From contig JBOZIK010000001.1 in assembly GCA_051453625.1 (NCBI GenBank), positions 120,242,659 to 120,306,658 on the forward strand: a DNA stretch of 64,000 bases, given 5' to 3'. The stretch comes from Welwitschia mirabilis (Eukaryota > Gnetophyta > Gnetopsida > Welwitschiales). How positions within the stretch are numbered: the stretch's first letter is position 1; every line of letters starts with the position of its first letter. Positions 34,775 through 45,867 of this stretch are shown piece by piece. The notes under the pieces were generated by a model. That model ran no database searches, was not told the DNA's origin, and worked only from the letters and a program-made list of their open reading frames with translations. The position numbers and the translations under genes were made by a program.

Positions 34775-35463
34775 GACATTGATGGTAAACTTTTTATTAG
34801 TTGTAAATGTTAAATTTGGAAAAACTTCCCCTCACAAAATGCCTATTGACTTTTGCAAAAGATATTGAACATTTTATATCAAATACGATATTTTGGAAAG
34901 TTTCTAACTTNNNNNNNNNNNNNNNNNNNNNNNNNNNNNNNNNNNNNNNNNNNNNNNNNNNNNNNNNNNNNNNNNNNNNNNNNNNNNNNNNNNNNNNNNN
35001 NNNNNNNNNNGTTGTAAATTTTAAATTTGGAAAAACTTCCCCTCACAAAATGCCTATTGACTTTTGCAAAATATATTGAACATTTTATATCAAATAGGAT
35101 ATTTTAGAAAGTTTCTAACTTATGTCATAATTAAAACAATTTGTAGTGCAATTTGTAAGATATGAGAGTGCCAAAGATCACAAATTATCTAGTAACCATA
35201 AGATATAATAGAAATTATAATTCATAATAAAAATAAATGCGTACTAAAAATGTGAGGAAGAAATTATAGTTCATGATAACCAAGTGTACTTCTATTACTA
35301 AAAGTTAAACATTACAATAAAAAGTTCTCATCAAGAGTAAATACAACTAAAAGTAGCAAGATCAACTAACTAATTCTCCTTCTTTTGACATCAATGACAA
35401 AAGAGAGAAGAAACACAAGCATGAAAAATAAATTTTAGAAGACCATAAGAAAAAAAAAAATGA
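34775..35463 (-). other. 3' untranslated part of Copia-4 with a falsely doubled segment
   Basis: There is no coding pattern. Bases 34800-34910 and 35011-35121 are the same 111-base sequence with about four differences, standing exactly at the two edges of the 100-N gap. This is the pattern of two unmerged contig ends. Confidence 0.75.
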
Positions 35464-36513
35464 TTAATCAGATTCCTCAGATTCCTCCTCTGATTCTTCT
35501 TTAGAATCTTCTTCTTCTTCCTCTTCCTCTTCTTTGACAGCCTTCTAAATTAAGCTCTTGGCTTTATTTGAAGTGTCTATAATCTCATGCCTAGCTGCAA
35601 TTAGAGATTTTTTCATATGTTTGGTATGAGATTTTATTCGCCTTAGGTAAGAAAGAGTCTCCTCGGTGAGGCTTGCTTTGGAGAAGAAGATTTTGAGGAT
35701 TTCTTAGAACCTACAAAGATATGCATGCGAGACAAGGTCAGACATCTAAAGAATAACATGGGATTAAGAGTTTCTAGTTTTAGGTAAACTAGACTCTATA
35801 CTAATGATAGAGATTGATAATTAGCACTAATTAGGGTAGAGCCCTAATCTAGTGATACTCCAACTAGAAGACCATATTATTTAGTATGATTGTAAAGGCA
35901 TCAATAGAGTGTGTCTCCTATTAAGTACATCAAATAGGCCCCATAGTTAGAGGTATCATCAAAATAACCCACTAAAGACAAGAAATTATAGGTAAAAACT
36001 AAATACAAAATCTTATTCTTTAGGGTAAGGAGAGAAGTAGAAAGGGTAGTTTTCCACCTATGAAACTTAGCATAAAGTTCCCTTGTTATCTTCTCTTTAT
36101 CTTTGGTGATGTCACAAAGAGGCTAAAAATCATCGTAATATTCTCTTAAAACATTGGTAATAATAGTAATATAGTTTGCAATAACCCTCATCTTCTTCCC
36201 CAAAACCAGTGTTTCCAAGATTGAATTGTTGACATCATAAGAAGCATTGTAAAAGAACATCCTAGTGAGAAAAGGATAAGTAGTACTTGAAACATTAAGA
36301 AAATAGAAAAAAATCTAGATTGTACAAAAGTTAAACCATATCTAGAAGCTCCCTTAGCTCTTAAGTGGCAACAACCCTTTCTTAGCACATCGGCTTCTTC
36401 TCAAACTTCTTATTGAACTTGTCTAAAGCTTCTTTAGATATTACCTAGTAAAAATAAGAAGGATATCTGCTGGCTACCTCTTTTTGCTACCTCTTAAAGG
36501 GATCCTCAGCCAT
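35464..36513 (-). pseudogene. Copia-4 ORF3 between pol and 3' LTR, unknown function
   Basis: On the minus strand the ATG at 36513 starts MAEDPFKR, and KEALDKFNKKFEKKP follows. A middle part has KMRVIANYITIITNVLREYY, then KEKITRELYAKFHRWKTTL. The last part has SLTEETLSYLRRIKSHTKHM, then AARHEIIDTSNKAKSLI, and ends in a strongly acidic tail (KEEEEEEEEDSKEESEEESE) at a TAA at 35466-35464. About 350 codons were present before decay; single stops and at least one frameshift interrupt them. Extra ORFs at this place, often called env-like, are known from SIRE elements. The acidic, lysine-rich tail and the lack of an evident signal peptide do not favour an envelope. The K-E-A-x-x-x-F start recalls the putative plant transposon protein domain (weak). 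Confidence 0.6.
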
Positions 36514-36654
36514 TGCAATAATGTGGTAGAATATTGGAGTTAAAAAAAATGAAAATAAACACTAAATCTGAAGGAAACAGATGGCTAAAAGATAATGAGA
36601 AATGTTTGAGCTCCACTAGCTTTTAAAAATAAGGGTGATTAGATGATATTTGAT

Positions 36655-37110
36655 AAATAAATTCGGTCCACTAATGAATCTACTGCATTGTAACCCTCTA
36701 GGTCTGGTTGACTGGTTTGAGGTCTAGTCGACCTATTAAAATAGGGATTACAGTACTTTAGGATCTAGGTAATTGGGTTTTTAGTCTAGTTAACTTATCA
36801 CCTCTGGTTGAATAAATCATAGATTTAGTCAACTACCCTACAATTAGATAGAGGACAAAGAGATAATCCTTAATTTGTTATGAAGATGAAGAAAATTATC
36901 GAAATTCAGGGGTTTGATAAAGATATCNNNNNNNNNNNNNNNNNNNNNNNNNNNNNNNNNNNNNNNNNNNNNNNNNNNNNNNNNNNNNNNNNNNNNNNNN
37001 NNNNNNNNNNNNNNNNNNNNNNNNNNNGTAATTGGGTTTTTAGTCTAGTTAACTTATTACCTCCAGTTGACTAAATCATAGATCTAGTCGACTACCCTAC
37101 AATTAGATAG
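36655..37110 (-). promoter_or_regulatory. Motif cluster between pol and ORF3 resembling the LTR array
   Basis: GGTTGACT, AGTCGACC, AGTTAACT, GGTTGAAT and AGTCAACT lie within 36705-36840, and three of them occur again at 37045-37095 in the doubled gap flank. These are the same GTCGAC/GTTGAC words that fill the Copia-4 LTRs, and they lie about 150-350 bases upstream of the ORF3 ATG. They may be an internal promoter or a captured LTR piece; this is inference only. Bases 36769-36927 and 37028-37186 are the two copies of one contig overlap. Confidence 0.35.
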
Positions 37111-37680
37111 AGAAAAAAGAGATAATCCTTAATTTGTTATAAAGATGAAGAAAATTATCAAAATTCAGGGGTTTGATAAAGATATCAACAAGTTGATGAT
37201 TTGTACTCATAAAATTCATAGAAATGTTTCCTTTTTCAACTTGATCTCTTAAAAATGATGTCTTAGTTTAATATGTTTAGTTTTAAAATGCTAAACAATA
37301 TTTTTAGAGATATTTATTACACTAGTGTTATCACAGAAAATAGGAATCCATTCAAATACTACATCAAAATCTTTTAGCATTTCCTTCATTTAAAGAATAG
37401 GAGCACAACAAATCCTTATTGCGATATACTCGACTTTTATTGTTAAAAGGGAGATCAAGTTTTGCTTTTTACTAAGTCATCCCATTAAGCATGATTCTAA
37501 TAGGAAATAATTACCACCTGTACTTCTTCTATCATTCTTGCACCTAGTTTAATCTGCATTACTAAATCCTATAAGATCAAAAGATTTCTTGGTTAGGTAT
37601 AATAATCCATAATTACATGTGCCCTTTATATATCTTATTATTTTTTTCACTGCTTGTAGGTGTGACTCTTTTGGTTGGAA
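37110..37680 (-). pseudogene. Copia-4 RNase H
   Basis: The minus-strand reading GFSNAD, then CKNDRRSTGGNYFLLESCLM, SKKQNLISLLTIKVEYIA, IFCDNTSVINISKNIV, FKTKHIKLRHHF and finally VDIFIKPLNFDNFLHL is the complete SIRE-type RNase H to the end of pol. Catalytic D and E positions are visible. Several stops break it, for example in NAD-[stop]-TRC. Confidence 0.85.
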
Positions 37681-39728
37681 TTAGTATCTTACATACACAT
37701 CAATACTAAACATAATATCGAGTCTACTTACAACTAGACATAACAAGCTTTCTATCATACTTCTATAAAGCTTCTGATCAACTAATTTTACATCTTTATC
37801 TAGATTAATTTTACAAGAGGTTGACATAGGTGTGTTAGCTATTTTAGCATTCTCCAATCCAAATCGTTTGATCAAATCCTTTGCATACTTAGACTAAGAT
37901 ATAAAAATTTCATTCTTTGATTACTTAATCTATAAGCCAACAGCGTTCTAAATTCACCAAGCATACTCATCTCAAAATGTGTTATCATAATATTTACAAT
38001 TCTTTTGATAAAACTTCACTAGAGGTACTAAATATGATATCATCCACATAAATTTATATAATGATAAAATACCTTTTTAAGTTCTTAATAAATAAAGTTT
38101 TATACTATTTCATAGATATAACAATTTTCATTTAAAAATATGGCTAAATTTTCATACTAAGCTCTTGGAGCTTACTTTAATCCATATAAATCTTTCATAA
38201 GTCTATACATATGATTAGATTTATGAGGATCTATAAACCCTTGTGGTTGTTCTACATACACTTCTTCATTTAGGGTTTTATTTAAAAAGGCACTCTTTAC
38301 ATCCATTTGATACACTTGGGTATTCTTAAATTATGCATAAGATAAAAACATTTCAATGCTATCAAGCCTTGTAACTAGAGAAAATGTGTCCCCTTCATCA
38401 ATGCCTTCAATTTGATTATAGCTTTGTGCTACTAATTTTACTTTGTTTTTGATGACCTTGCTTTCCTCATCAAATTTATTCATAAAGATATACTTAGTCC
38501 TAATAACATTTTTGTCTTCTAGCCTTTTGACAAGCTTTCATACATCATTTCTTTTGAATTGTTATAACTCATCTCACATGGCCATCATCCATTTTGCATG
38601 GGATTCTGCTTCTTCAAATTTCTTAGGTTCAATTTATGAGACATAATAAATTTGGGCATAAAAATTTTTTATTAAGTTTGTTGTTCTTATCTTTGAGCTA
38701 ACATCTCCAATAATAGACCCTAAAGGGTGATCTTTTAGCTCTTTAAACTTTTTAGTAGTGACTTATTTTGTTGGAACTTCTTTTTTTTTTTTAGTACAAA
38801 TTTCTTTTTTGGAGGATGCTTGGAGATATGTTTTCTTCATCATTGGAAGGGATAGATTTTATGCTAGCATCATCTATTTACATGTTTATTGATTCTTTAA
38901 TAATTATTCTCTTATGGAAAATATGATAAGCTCTGCGTCTAGTTGAAAATCCCAAAAATATTGCTTTATCAGCCTTAGATTCAAACTTGCTTAGCTTTCT
39001 CCATCTTTTAACTTTAAACACTTACTCTTAAAGACTTTAAAATAAGAAATATTTAGTTATCTAGTTTTTCACAACTCATAAGGAATTTTATCCATTCCAA
39101 GTCTAAGGTAAAATCTATTTATGATATAACACGTAGTGCTAATAGCTTCAATCCAAAAAGATTTTAGAACCTCCTTGTTATTAAACATTATTCTTACCAT
39201 TTCTTGAAGGATTCTATTCATTCTCTTAGCAATTCCATTTTGTTGAGGTGTTTTAGTGGTAGAGAATTAATTATCAATACCATTGTCAACACAATACTTT
39301 TTAAATAAATGGTTTTCAAACTCACCACCATGATTCCTTCTAATTTTCTTTACAGTATAGCCTTTCTTATTTTGAATTTTATTGCATATTTCAACCTAAT
39401 GTTTATATGTTTTAGATTTGTTTGAAAGAAAGGCAACCCATGTGTATCTTAAGAAATCATCAATCATGATTATAAAATAGTATTTACCTCCTAAACTTTG
39501 AGTTTTAACTGGTTCTACTAAGTTCATATAAATACATTTTAAAGGCATGGTTGTAGAAACTTGGTTTTTACTCTTGTGTGATGTTCTTATTTGTTTTTAT
39601 TTTTGGCATGCATCATAAAGACTATGTTCTTCAACATTTATTTTCAAAATTCCTTTAACAATTTCTTTTCTAATAATTGTTTTCAAATGATTGTACTTCA
39701 CATGATCTAAAAATTTATGCCAAAGCTC
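37681..39728 (-). pseudogene. Copia-4 RT and integrase end, contig part A
   Basis: The minus-strand frame at 37875-37681 gives KRFGLENAKIANTPMSTS and KLVDQKLYRSMIESLLCLV, the end of SIRE RT. Higher up are DVKSAFLNK-like and [19 protein letters not shown]-like remnants (38200-38310) and, at 38900-39728, the integrase C-terminal region. The part 38141-39728 repeats 39829-41421 at roughly 85 per cent identity, so this contig carries a different element copy from part B. Confidence 0.8.
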
Positions 39729-39828
39729 NNNNNNNNNNNNNNNNNNNNNNNNNNNNNNNNNNNNNNNNNNNNNNNNNNNNNNNNNNNNNNNNNNNNNNNN
39801 NNNNNNNNNNNNNNNNNNNNNNNNNNNN

Positions 39829-41421
39829 TGGCTAAATTTTCATACCAAGCTCTTGACTCTTGCTCTAATCCATACAAATCCTTTTTAAGTCTATACACAT
39901 GATCAGATTTGTAGGGACATATAAACCCTTGTAGTTGTTCTATATACACTTATTCATTTAGGATTTTATTTAAAAAAGCATTCTTTATATATATTTGATA
40001 CACTTTGATATTCTTAAAGGCTGCATAAGATAAAAACATTCTAATGCTACTAAGCTTTGTAACTTGAGCAAACATATTACCAACTTTAATGCTTTCGATT
40101 TGGTTGTAACCTTGTGCTACTAATATTGATTTGGTTGTTATGACATTGTTTTCCTTATCACATTTATTCTTAAATATCCACTTAGTTCCAATAACATTTT
40201 TATTCTTTGACCTTTCAATAAACTTCCATACATCATTTATTTTAAATTATTGTAACTCATCTTACATGGTCAACATCCATTCTTCATTGGATTATGCTTC
40301 TTCAAATTTCTTAGGTTTAATTTATGAAACATAACAAATGTGGGCACAGAAATTTTTTATAGAGTTCCTTGTCCTTATCCTTCAGCTAACTTCTCTAATA
40401 ATAGATCCTAAAGGATGATCTTTTAGATCTTCAAACTTTTTAGTATTGACTTTTTTTATAGGAACTTCTTCTTCTTTTTCAGTAGACATTTCTTTTATTG
40501 GGGGAAACCTGGAGATATGTTTTTTTCATCACTAGAAGGGATAGATTTTGTGCTAATATCATCTATTTGTACATATATTGATTCTTTAACAATTAAGTTT
40601 CTCTTGTTGAAAACACAATAAGCTCTACTTTTAGTTGAATATCCTAAAAATATAGCTTCATCAGCTTTAAATTCAAATTTGCTTAGTTGTTATCTATTCT
40701 TTAATACATAACACTTACTCCTAAAGATTTTAAAATAAGAAATGTTTGGTTGTCTTCCTTTCCATAACTCATAAGGCATTTTATCCATTCTAAGTCTAAG
40801 ATAAATTTTATTTATGATATAACATGCAGTGCTAACATATTTAGCCCAAAAAGATTTTGGAACCTCCTTGTCATTCAACATAGTTCTTACCATTTCTTGG
40901 AGGACTGTATTCTTTCTCTTGGTAATTTCATTTTGTTGCATTGTATTAAGAGTAGAGAATTGATGATCAATACTATTGTTAATACAATGCTTTTTAAATA
41001 AATGATTTTCAAACTCACAACCATGATGTCTTCTTCTTTTCTTTACGATATAACCTTTCTCGGTTTTAATTTTGGTGCATATTTCAACCTAATGTTTATA
41101 TGTTTCAAATTTATTTGAAAGAAGGGAAACTCATGTATATCTTGAGAAATCATCAATCATGATTATAAAATAGAATTTACCTTCTAAACTTTGATTTTGA
41201 GATAGTCCTACCAAGTCCATATGAATAAGTCCTAAAGGCATAGCCGTGGAAACTTGGTTTTTACTCTTCTATGATGTTCTTATTTGTTTTTATTTTTTGC
41301 ACACATCACAAAGACCATGTTTTTCAACATTTATTTTTGGAATTCCTTTAACAATTTCTTTTCTAATAATCATTTTCAAATAATCATAATTCACATGACC
41401 TAAATGTTTGTGCCAAAGCTC
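39829..41421 (-). pseudogene. Copia-4 RT start and integrase, contig part B
   Basis: The minus strand at 39949-39829 reads MYIEQLQGFICPYKSDHVYR followed by LKKDLYGLEQESRAWYENLA, the RT segment around LYGLKQAPRAWY. At 40941-40690, QNEITKRKNTVLQEMVRTML, FWAKYVSTACYIINKIYLR and YELWKGRQPNISYFKIFRSK are the integrase C-terminal part. This copy joins gag and protease without a break, so it is the true 5' half of the element on this side of the gap. Confidence 0.85.
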
Positions 41422-41599
41422 TTCTTGATTAACATGAGAAAAATAACAAGTAGAAAATGATTGATCAATGCTATAGATAATCTATTTACTTTGAAAATAA
41501 TATCATTCATTTTGTCATGTTTAACTTCACATTTAGTACTCTCAAAAACAACCTTATAAACTTTATCATAAATTTAAATAATGCTAAGTAAATTATGCT

Positions 41600-43451
41600 T
41601 TAAGCCATATACATACAAAACTTCATTTATTTTAGGTAAGTTACCATCACCAGTGCTTCCTATTCCTTCAATTTTGGCTCTTGCATTATCATTGAAAGTA
41701 ACTTCTTCTCCATGAAAGTTATTCAGCTATTTGAATCTAGACTTGTCTCCCATCATATGTTGAGAGTAGCTATTATCCAAATACCAACTAGTTCTATTTG
41801 AAACCATGAAAGCTGTTTGAATCAAAATACTTTTCAAATCATTATCTGTCATCCACTTTGTCATTTTAGACTGATATGGTACATCTCCTCTTAGAAAAAA
41901 TTTAAATGAAGAGGTACTAACTAAATTTAAAAATAATATCAATTTTCTAGCATTGCAAAATAACTTTTAATGATCTGACTCACCACAAAAATAACATGTA
42001 ATTTTAGAAATAAACTTATTTTTTCAAGTTACCTAATTTTTTTGATGTTGTGATCTTTGGGGGATGAAAACAATACCTATCTTATCATGAGATTATTTTT
42101 GCATTTCAAGCATCTATTCTAATTTAGTTAAGTCATTAGAAAATTTATTAATAAAATGTTATAAGTTCTTTACCTCAAGTGCAAGATTGGAATTTTCAGA
42201 TTTAACCAATTTATACTTTATTTCCATTTCCTCATTTTCTTTGATTAGAGTTTTTAAAATATTGTTTAGATCATTAATGTGCTTTACAAGTTTTTTACAT
42301 TCCATATAAAGTTCCTTATAGGTGTCTTTGAGCTCATTCTGATTTTTTTAATGAATTCTAAATCATCAAGTTTAGATGTACTAGGTAGATTCTATAATGA
42401 AGGAATAATTATCATGAAGGAGAACCTTTGAACTTCATCTAAATCTTGGTTGGAACAACTGTTATTGTCCTCTTCTACATTGTTTCATGTAGTAATGAAT
42501 GAAGATGTCGCTAACTTTCTTTATTCTCTCTTATTATTTGAACACTCATTTGTCATGTATTCAAAGCCTTTACATGTATAACATTGGATTTCTTTCCCTT
42601 TGTCTCGATCTTTTCTAAACTTTTAATGACATCTTTTTGTTCCTCCACTTAGCTCGTATTCTTTTTTTCTTCTATGTAAGAATTTCTTAAATCTTCTTAA
42701 TAGTAGAAAAACTTCATCATCATCAAGACCTTCATCTGATTTCTTTAACCTGTACTTTTCTTGCACACATTTCAAAGAAATTCCTTTCTTTCTATATTTA
42801 GAAAATTTTAATTCATAATTTTGTAAATTAGTTGCAATTCTTTAAGAGCCATTATATTGATATTCTTTCTTTCTTTGATTATAGTGAACTTTTCTCAAAT
42901 CTTTTTGGAAGGGATCTTAGCACTTTTCAAACCAATTTTGCCTACTTCATTCATTTACCTAGACTTATCATGGAATTTACAATGTTTATAAGTTTGGTAA
43001 AGAATTCCTATAAAGTCTCCTCATCATTCATATAAATGTCTTTGAATTTAAAAATGAGCCTTTAGAGTTTGACCTGCTTGATAGTGGATGTTCCTTCATG
43101 TACAACTTCAATAATATCCCATGCTTCTTTTACATGTTCATAGTTTACAATTCATTTAAACTCATTTGCACAAACTACACAAAAAATGGCATTAAGAGCA
43201 TAGGTGTCTATGGCAGCTTTGGGATCTATCAGTGGGGGTCCATTGGTCTCGAGTTTTTAGAACTACAATGGTATTATTATGGAAATTGATTTTAGTCAGA
43301 GTAGGCATAGCATATCCATTGTAAATGACTTTTAAATGTCCACATCTAGGGATTTAAGAAAGATTCTTATTCAAGCTTTCTAATGCACATAGTTTGACCT
43401 ATCAAACATGGGTGAATGACTAGTAGAAAAAGCATCTAAAGGGTTACTCAT
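41600..43451 (-). pseudogene. Copia-4 gag and protease
   Basis: ATG at 43451 starts MSNPLDAFSTSHSPMF, directly downstream of the primer site. ALNAIFCVVCANEFK and KEAWDIIEVVHEGTSTIKQV are the UBN2 Gag core (43200-43080). Two zinc knuckles follow, as is usual in SIRE Gag: CYTCKGFEYMTNEC near 42560, with Y in the place of the usual H, and CYFCGESDH...C near 41970. Protease is at 41800-41730, where SWYLDNSYSQHMMGDKSRFK stands for WYLDSGCSRHMTGDKSxF; the catalytic DSG has become DNS. Stops are scattered throughout. Confidence 0.85.
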
Positions 43452-43503
43452 TTTTGGGTTCTAGAGTCTAGATCTATTAGGATCTTAACACAGACTTAAT
43501 GAA

Positions 43504-43515
43504 GCTCTGATACTA
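43504..43515 (-). other. Primer-binding site of Copia-4
   Basis: The minus strand reads TAGTATCAGAGC, one change from the canonical tRNA-Met complement, two bases from the LTR TG at 43518. Confidence 0.85.
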
Positions 43516-43517
43516 AA

Positions 43518-44135
43518 TGTATGATCAAGAATCCTAAAGGAGGGGATGAATAGGATTTTAAAAAATTAATCATATAACTTTAGAAAAATGACTTTTCTTG
43601 AAATGAACACTAAAAACTTATGTAAAAAAATTGAAACTATTCTAAAAAACTAAAGAACAAAAAGCATAGCAATACCAATAAGAAGCATATAAGATTTATA
43701 GTGATTCAGGAAATCTCCTACTACACTCTAATGATTAGCTTCTATTCAAGCCTAATCCAAAACTCCATTAATATCTTTCCAAGTATTCTAGGTTCACCTG
43801 TAATCTTTATAAATGAACTTTTCTGAGGACTAGTCTCAACCTTTTTCAAGAAAATGAAGTGACGATAATAATGTGTTGAAATGCATAGGTTTGACATGGT
43901 TTTTGGCTGAAGAATAATATTAGTACATTACTTGAGAATATGGTACAATTTAAAAGTATTCATTACAACTAACTTAACCAAGTATGCAAAGACACCAATA
44001 GTACTTTGTCCACATTTGGTCAGATAGGAGATGCTAATAAGTACAATGAATGATTTCAAAAAGATTCAAAAGTGGTATAGTGATTTTACTATTGGCAAAT
44101 ATATAGTAAAAGAATTTTATGATTTTTACAAGTAA
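43518..44135 (-). repeat. 5' LTR of Copia-4, cut by a gap
   Basis: TGTATGATCAAGAATCC to TTTTTACAAGTAA matches the first 620 bases or so of 33326-34762 with many substitutions. The GTCGAC array part is missing because a 100-N gap follows; the sequence after the gap is unrelated AT-rich DNA. Confidence 0.85.
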
Positions 44136-44235
44136 NNNNNNNNNNNNNNNNNNNNNNNNNNNNNNNNNNNNNNNNNNNNNNNNNNNNNNNNNNNNNNNNN
44201 NNNNNNNNNNNNNNNNNNNNNNNNNNNNNNNNNNN

Positions 44236-44529
44236 TTAAGAAATCAAATTATCCAATGTAGAGGCATTAATAACTTTTTTATCATACATATTATTTTCAT
44301 TTTCATTATAAAAAATTATTATTACTTAATATGAAATACTAATAAATTTATTAGTATACTAATGTAGATTATTTATAAATAATATTATATTATACTAATT
44401 AAAAAGTAAGTCTAAACAAAAAAATTATTAATAAAAGTAATATATTTTATTGATTAATAAAATATAAATTACTAAAAATAATATATGTAAGAATAATTTT
44501 ATTAATCAAAGCAATATATCTTGTTATAT
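44236..44529. other. AT-rich low-complexity spacer
   Basis: It is made mostly of ATTA/TAAT words, with no gene or element pattern. It lies between the gap that cuts the Copia-4 LTR and the start of LINE-1. Confidence 0.6.
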
Positions 44530-44598
44530 ACTAACATAGTTAGGGGGAGAGAGCTAAGTGAAATCTCGGAGAGCAGAAGCGGCCTGGAGAAGGGGCAA

Positions 44599-45845
44599 TG
44601 GTGATGGCAGCACAGAGAGACTACAAGGTGCTAGGGATTGGTATCGATTTGGTTTTGATAAGAGCTTATTTAAGTGAGGGGCATTTTTATTAGTTATTGC
44701 ATTGTGGCATTTTTAGGATTTTTTTCTTACCAAGAGACTTTAACCTACAATGAAGAAAGTCAAGTTCTCCTGATACGGGAGTGCTCTAGTCCTAGATATA
44801 GATGGCGACGCATGTGTAGAAATCTAAAAAAGGTTTCAGTTCAGCCTCCTAGGTAGATTTGTTTCTTCTGGTCTAAGGCTAAGGTTAGACCTGATGAGGG
44901 ACTCAATGGACACTAAGTGGATAAGGTCACTAAAGTAAAAGTTATTACTTTGTTGGATGGTCTAGATCTATTCTAGTTTAATAATGAAAAAGATAGACAC
45001 AAAGTCATAGCTAACGCATGTGGTTATTTGGAGTAAAAGGGCTCACTTTAGCAAAATAGGCCCTCGGGACGTAATTATATCTAAGCCTTTTTTAGAGATT
45101 ACTAATTTGGATAAGGATCCCTATGTTTTCAGTAAAGTTTTGGGATGAAGATCTTCTTAAGAAAATAGCCTCACAATTTGGGGACCTCATTAAGCTTGAC
45201 AAAATAACAAAAAAGCAAACCCGGTTAGTGCTAGCTAGATTGTGTCTAAACAAAGTTGGAGAAAACAAAGGACATTCAATCCATAAGGGTTCACTTCAAA
45301 TGGAGAGGATGTAATCTAAAAGTTAAGTATGAAAATTTACGGTCATCAGTGAAACCCATGGGAAATCAGGGCACCTCCCAAGTAGATGTCCAAAGATAGA
45401 AAAGACATGCTCCCACTATGGAAAAAAAGGACGTCCAAGGAGGAATGCAATAAAAAAACTAGTAGACATGGGAGATAAGAAGGAGAAATGCACATTTTGT
45501 GGGAAAACAGAACATAAAACAGAAGCATGCTAGCACAAGAAGAAAAAGAAAGGGGTTCAAAGAAGCACAGTGGTATTCCCCAAAAAAGGGAAAGAAAAAC
45601 CCTAATACCAACCCATTTCAATCCTTATCCGTGAAAGGAGAAGAAGAATAGCAGCAACCAAAACAAGGAGAGAATAACATGTAATCAAACAAGGCACAAC
45701 CAAGTGATATAAAGTAGCACGCTAAGGAGAGACTGATAAATAGAATCCTAAGAGATAGGGAGACCATGGAGAATGTGGTAAATAATTCATAAGCCACAAT
45801 AGATGAAACATTGAAGAAAGGATTGGTGGCATCCAAGAAGGGGTA
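44599..45845 (+). pseudogene. LINE-1 ORF1 (DUF4283 and zinc knuckles)
   Basis: ORF1 proteins bind LINE RNA. At 45123-45245 the frame VKFWDEDLLKKIASQFGDLI, then LDKITKKQTRLVLARLCL, is the DUF4283 pattern (W..E.L..IG..LG..I..D..T). After a shift, GHLPSRCPKIEKTCSHYG and KCTFCGKTEHKTEAC near 45370-45530 are CCHC-type knuckles. Stops and shifts are frequent. The ATG at 44599 (MVMAAQRDY) is a possible start, but its frame closes at 44692, so the true start is uncertain. Confidence 0.7.
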
Positions 45846-45867
45846 AAAACCTACTTAATGGATTACC

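Larger units (their letters stand above)
33326..44135 (-). mobile_element. Copia-4: SIRE-type minus-strand copia retrotransposon with extra ORF
   Basis: The element reads on the minus strand: 5' LTR (43518 onward, cut by a gap at 44136), primer site (43504-43515), gag from 43451, protease, integrase, RT, RNase H to about 37110, an extra ORF (36513-35464), polypurine tract (34763-34774) and 3' LTR (34762-33326). Protein motifs in RT and RNase H match the SIRE lineage: STPMSTS in RT, SKKQN...VEYIA and FCDNTSVINISKNI in RNase H. Three 100-N gaps lie inside (34911, 36928, 39729), each with the same sequence on both sides. At the last one, 1.59 kb of integrase plus RT is present twice. All frames carry stops. 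Confidence 0.9.

Noticed and set aside
35464-36513. ORF3 as a true envelope gene or an endogenous virus
   Set aside because: No signal peptide, membrane anchor or fusion-protein pattern is visible. The surroundings are a standard SIRE-type copia element.
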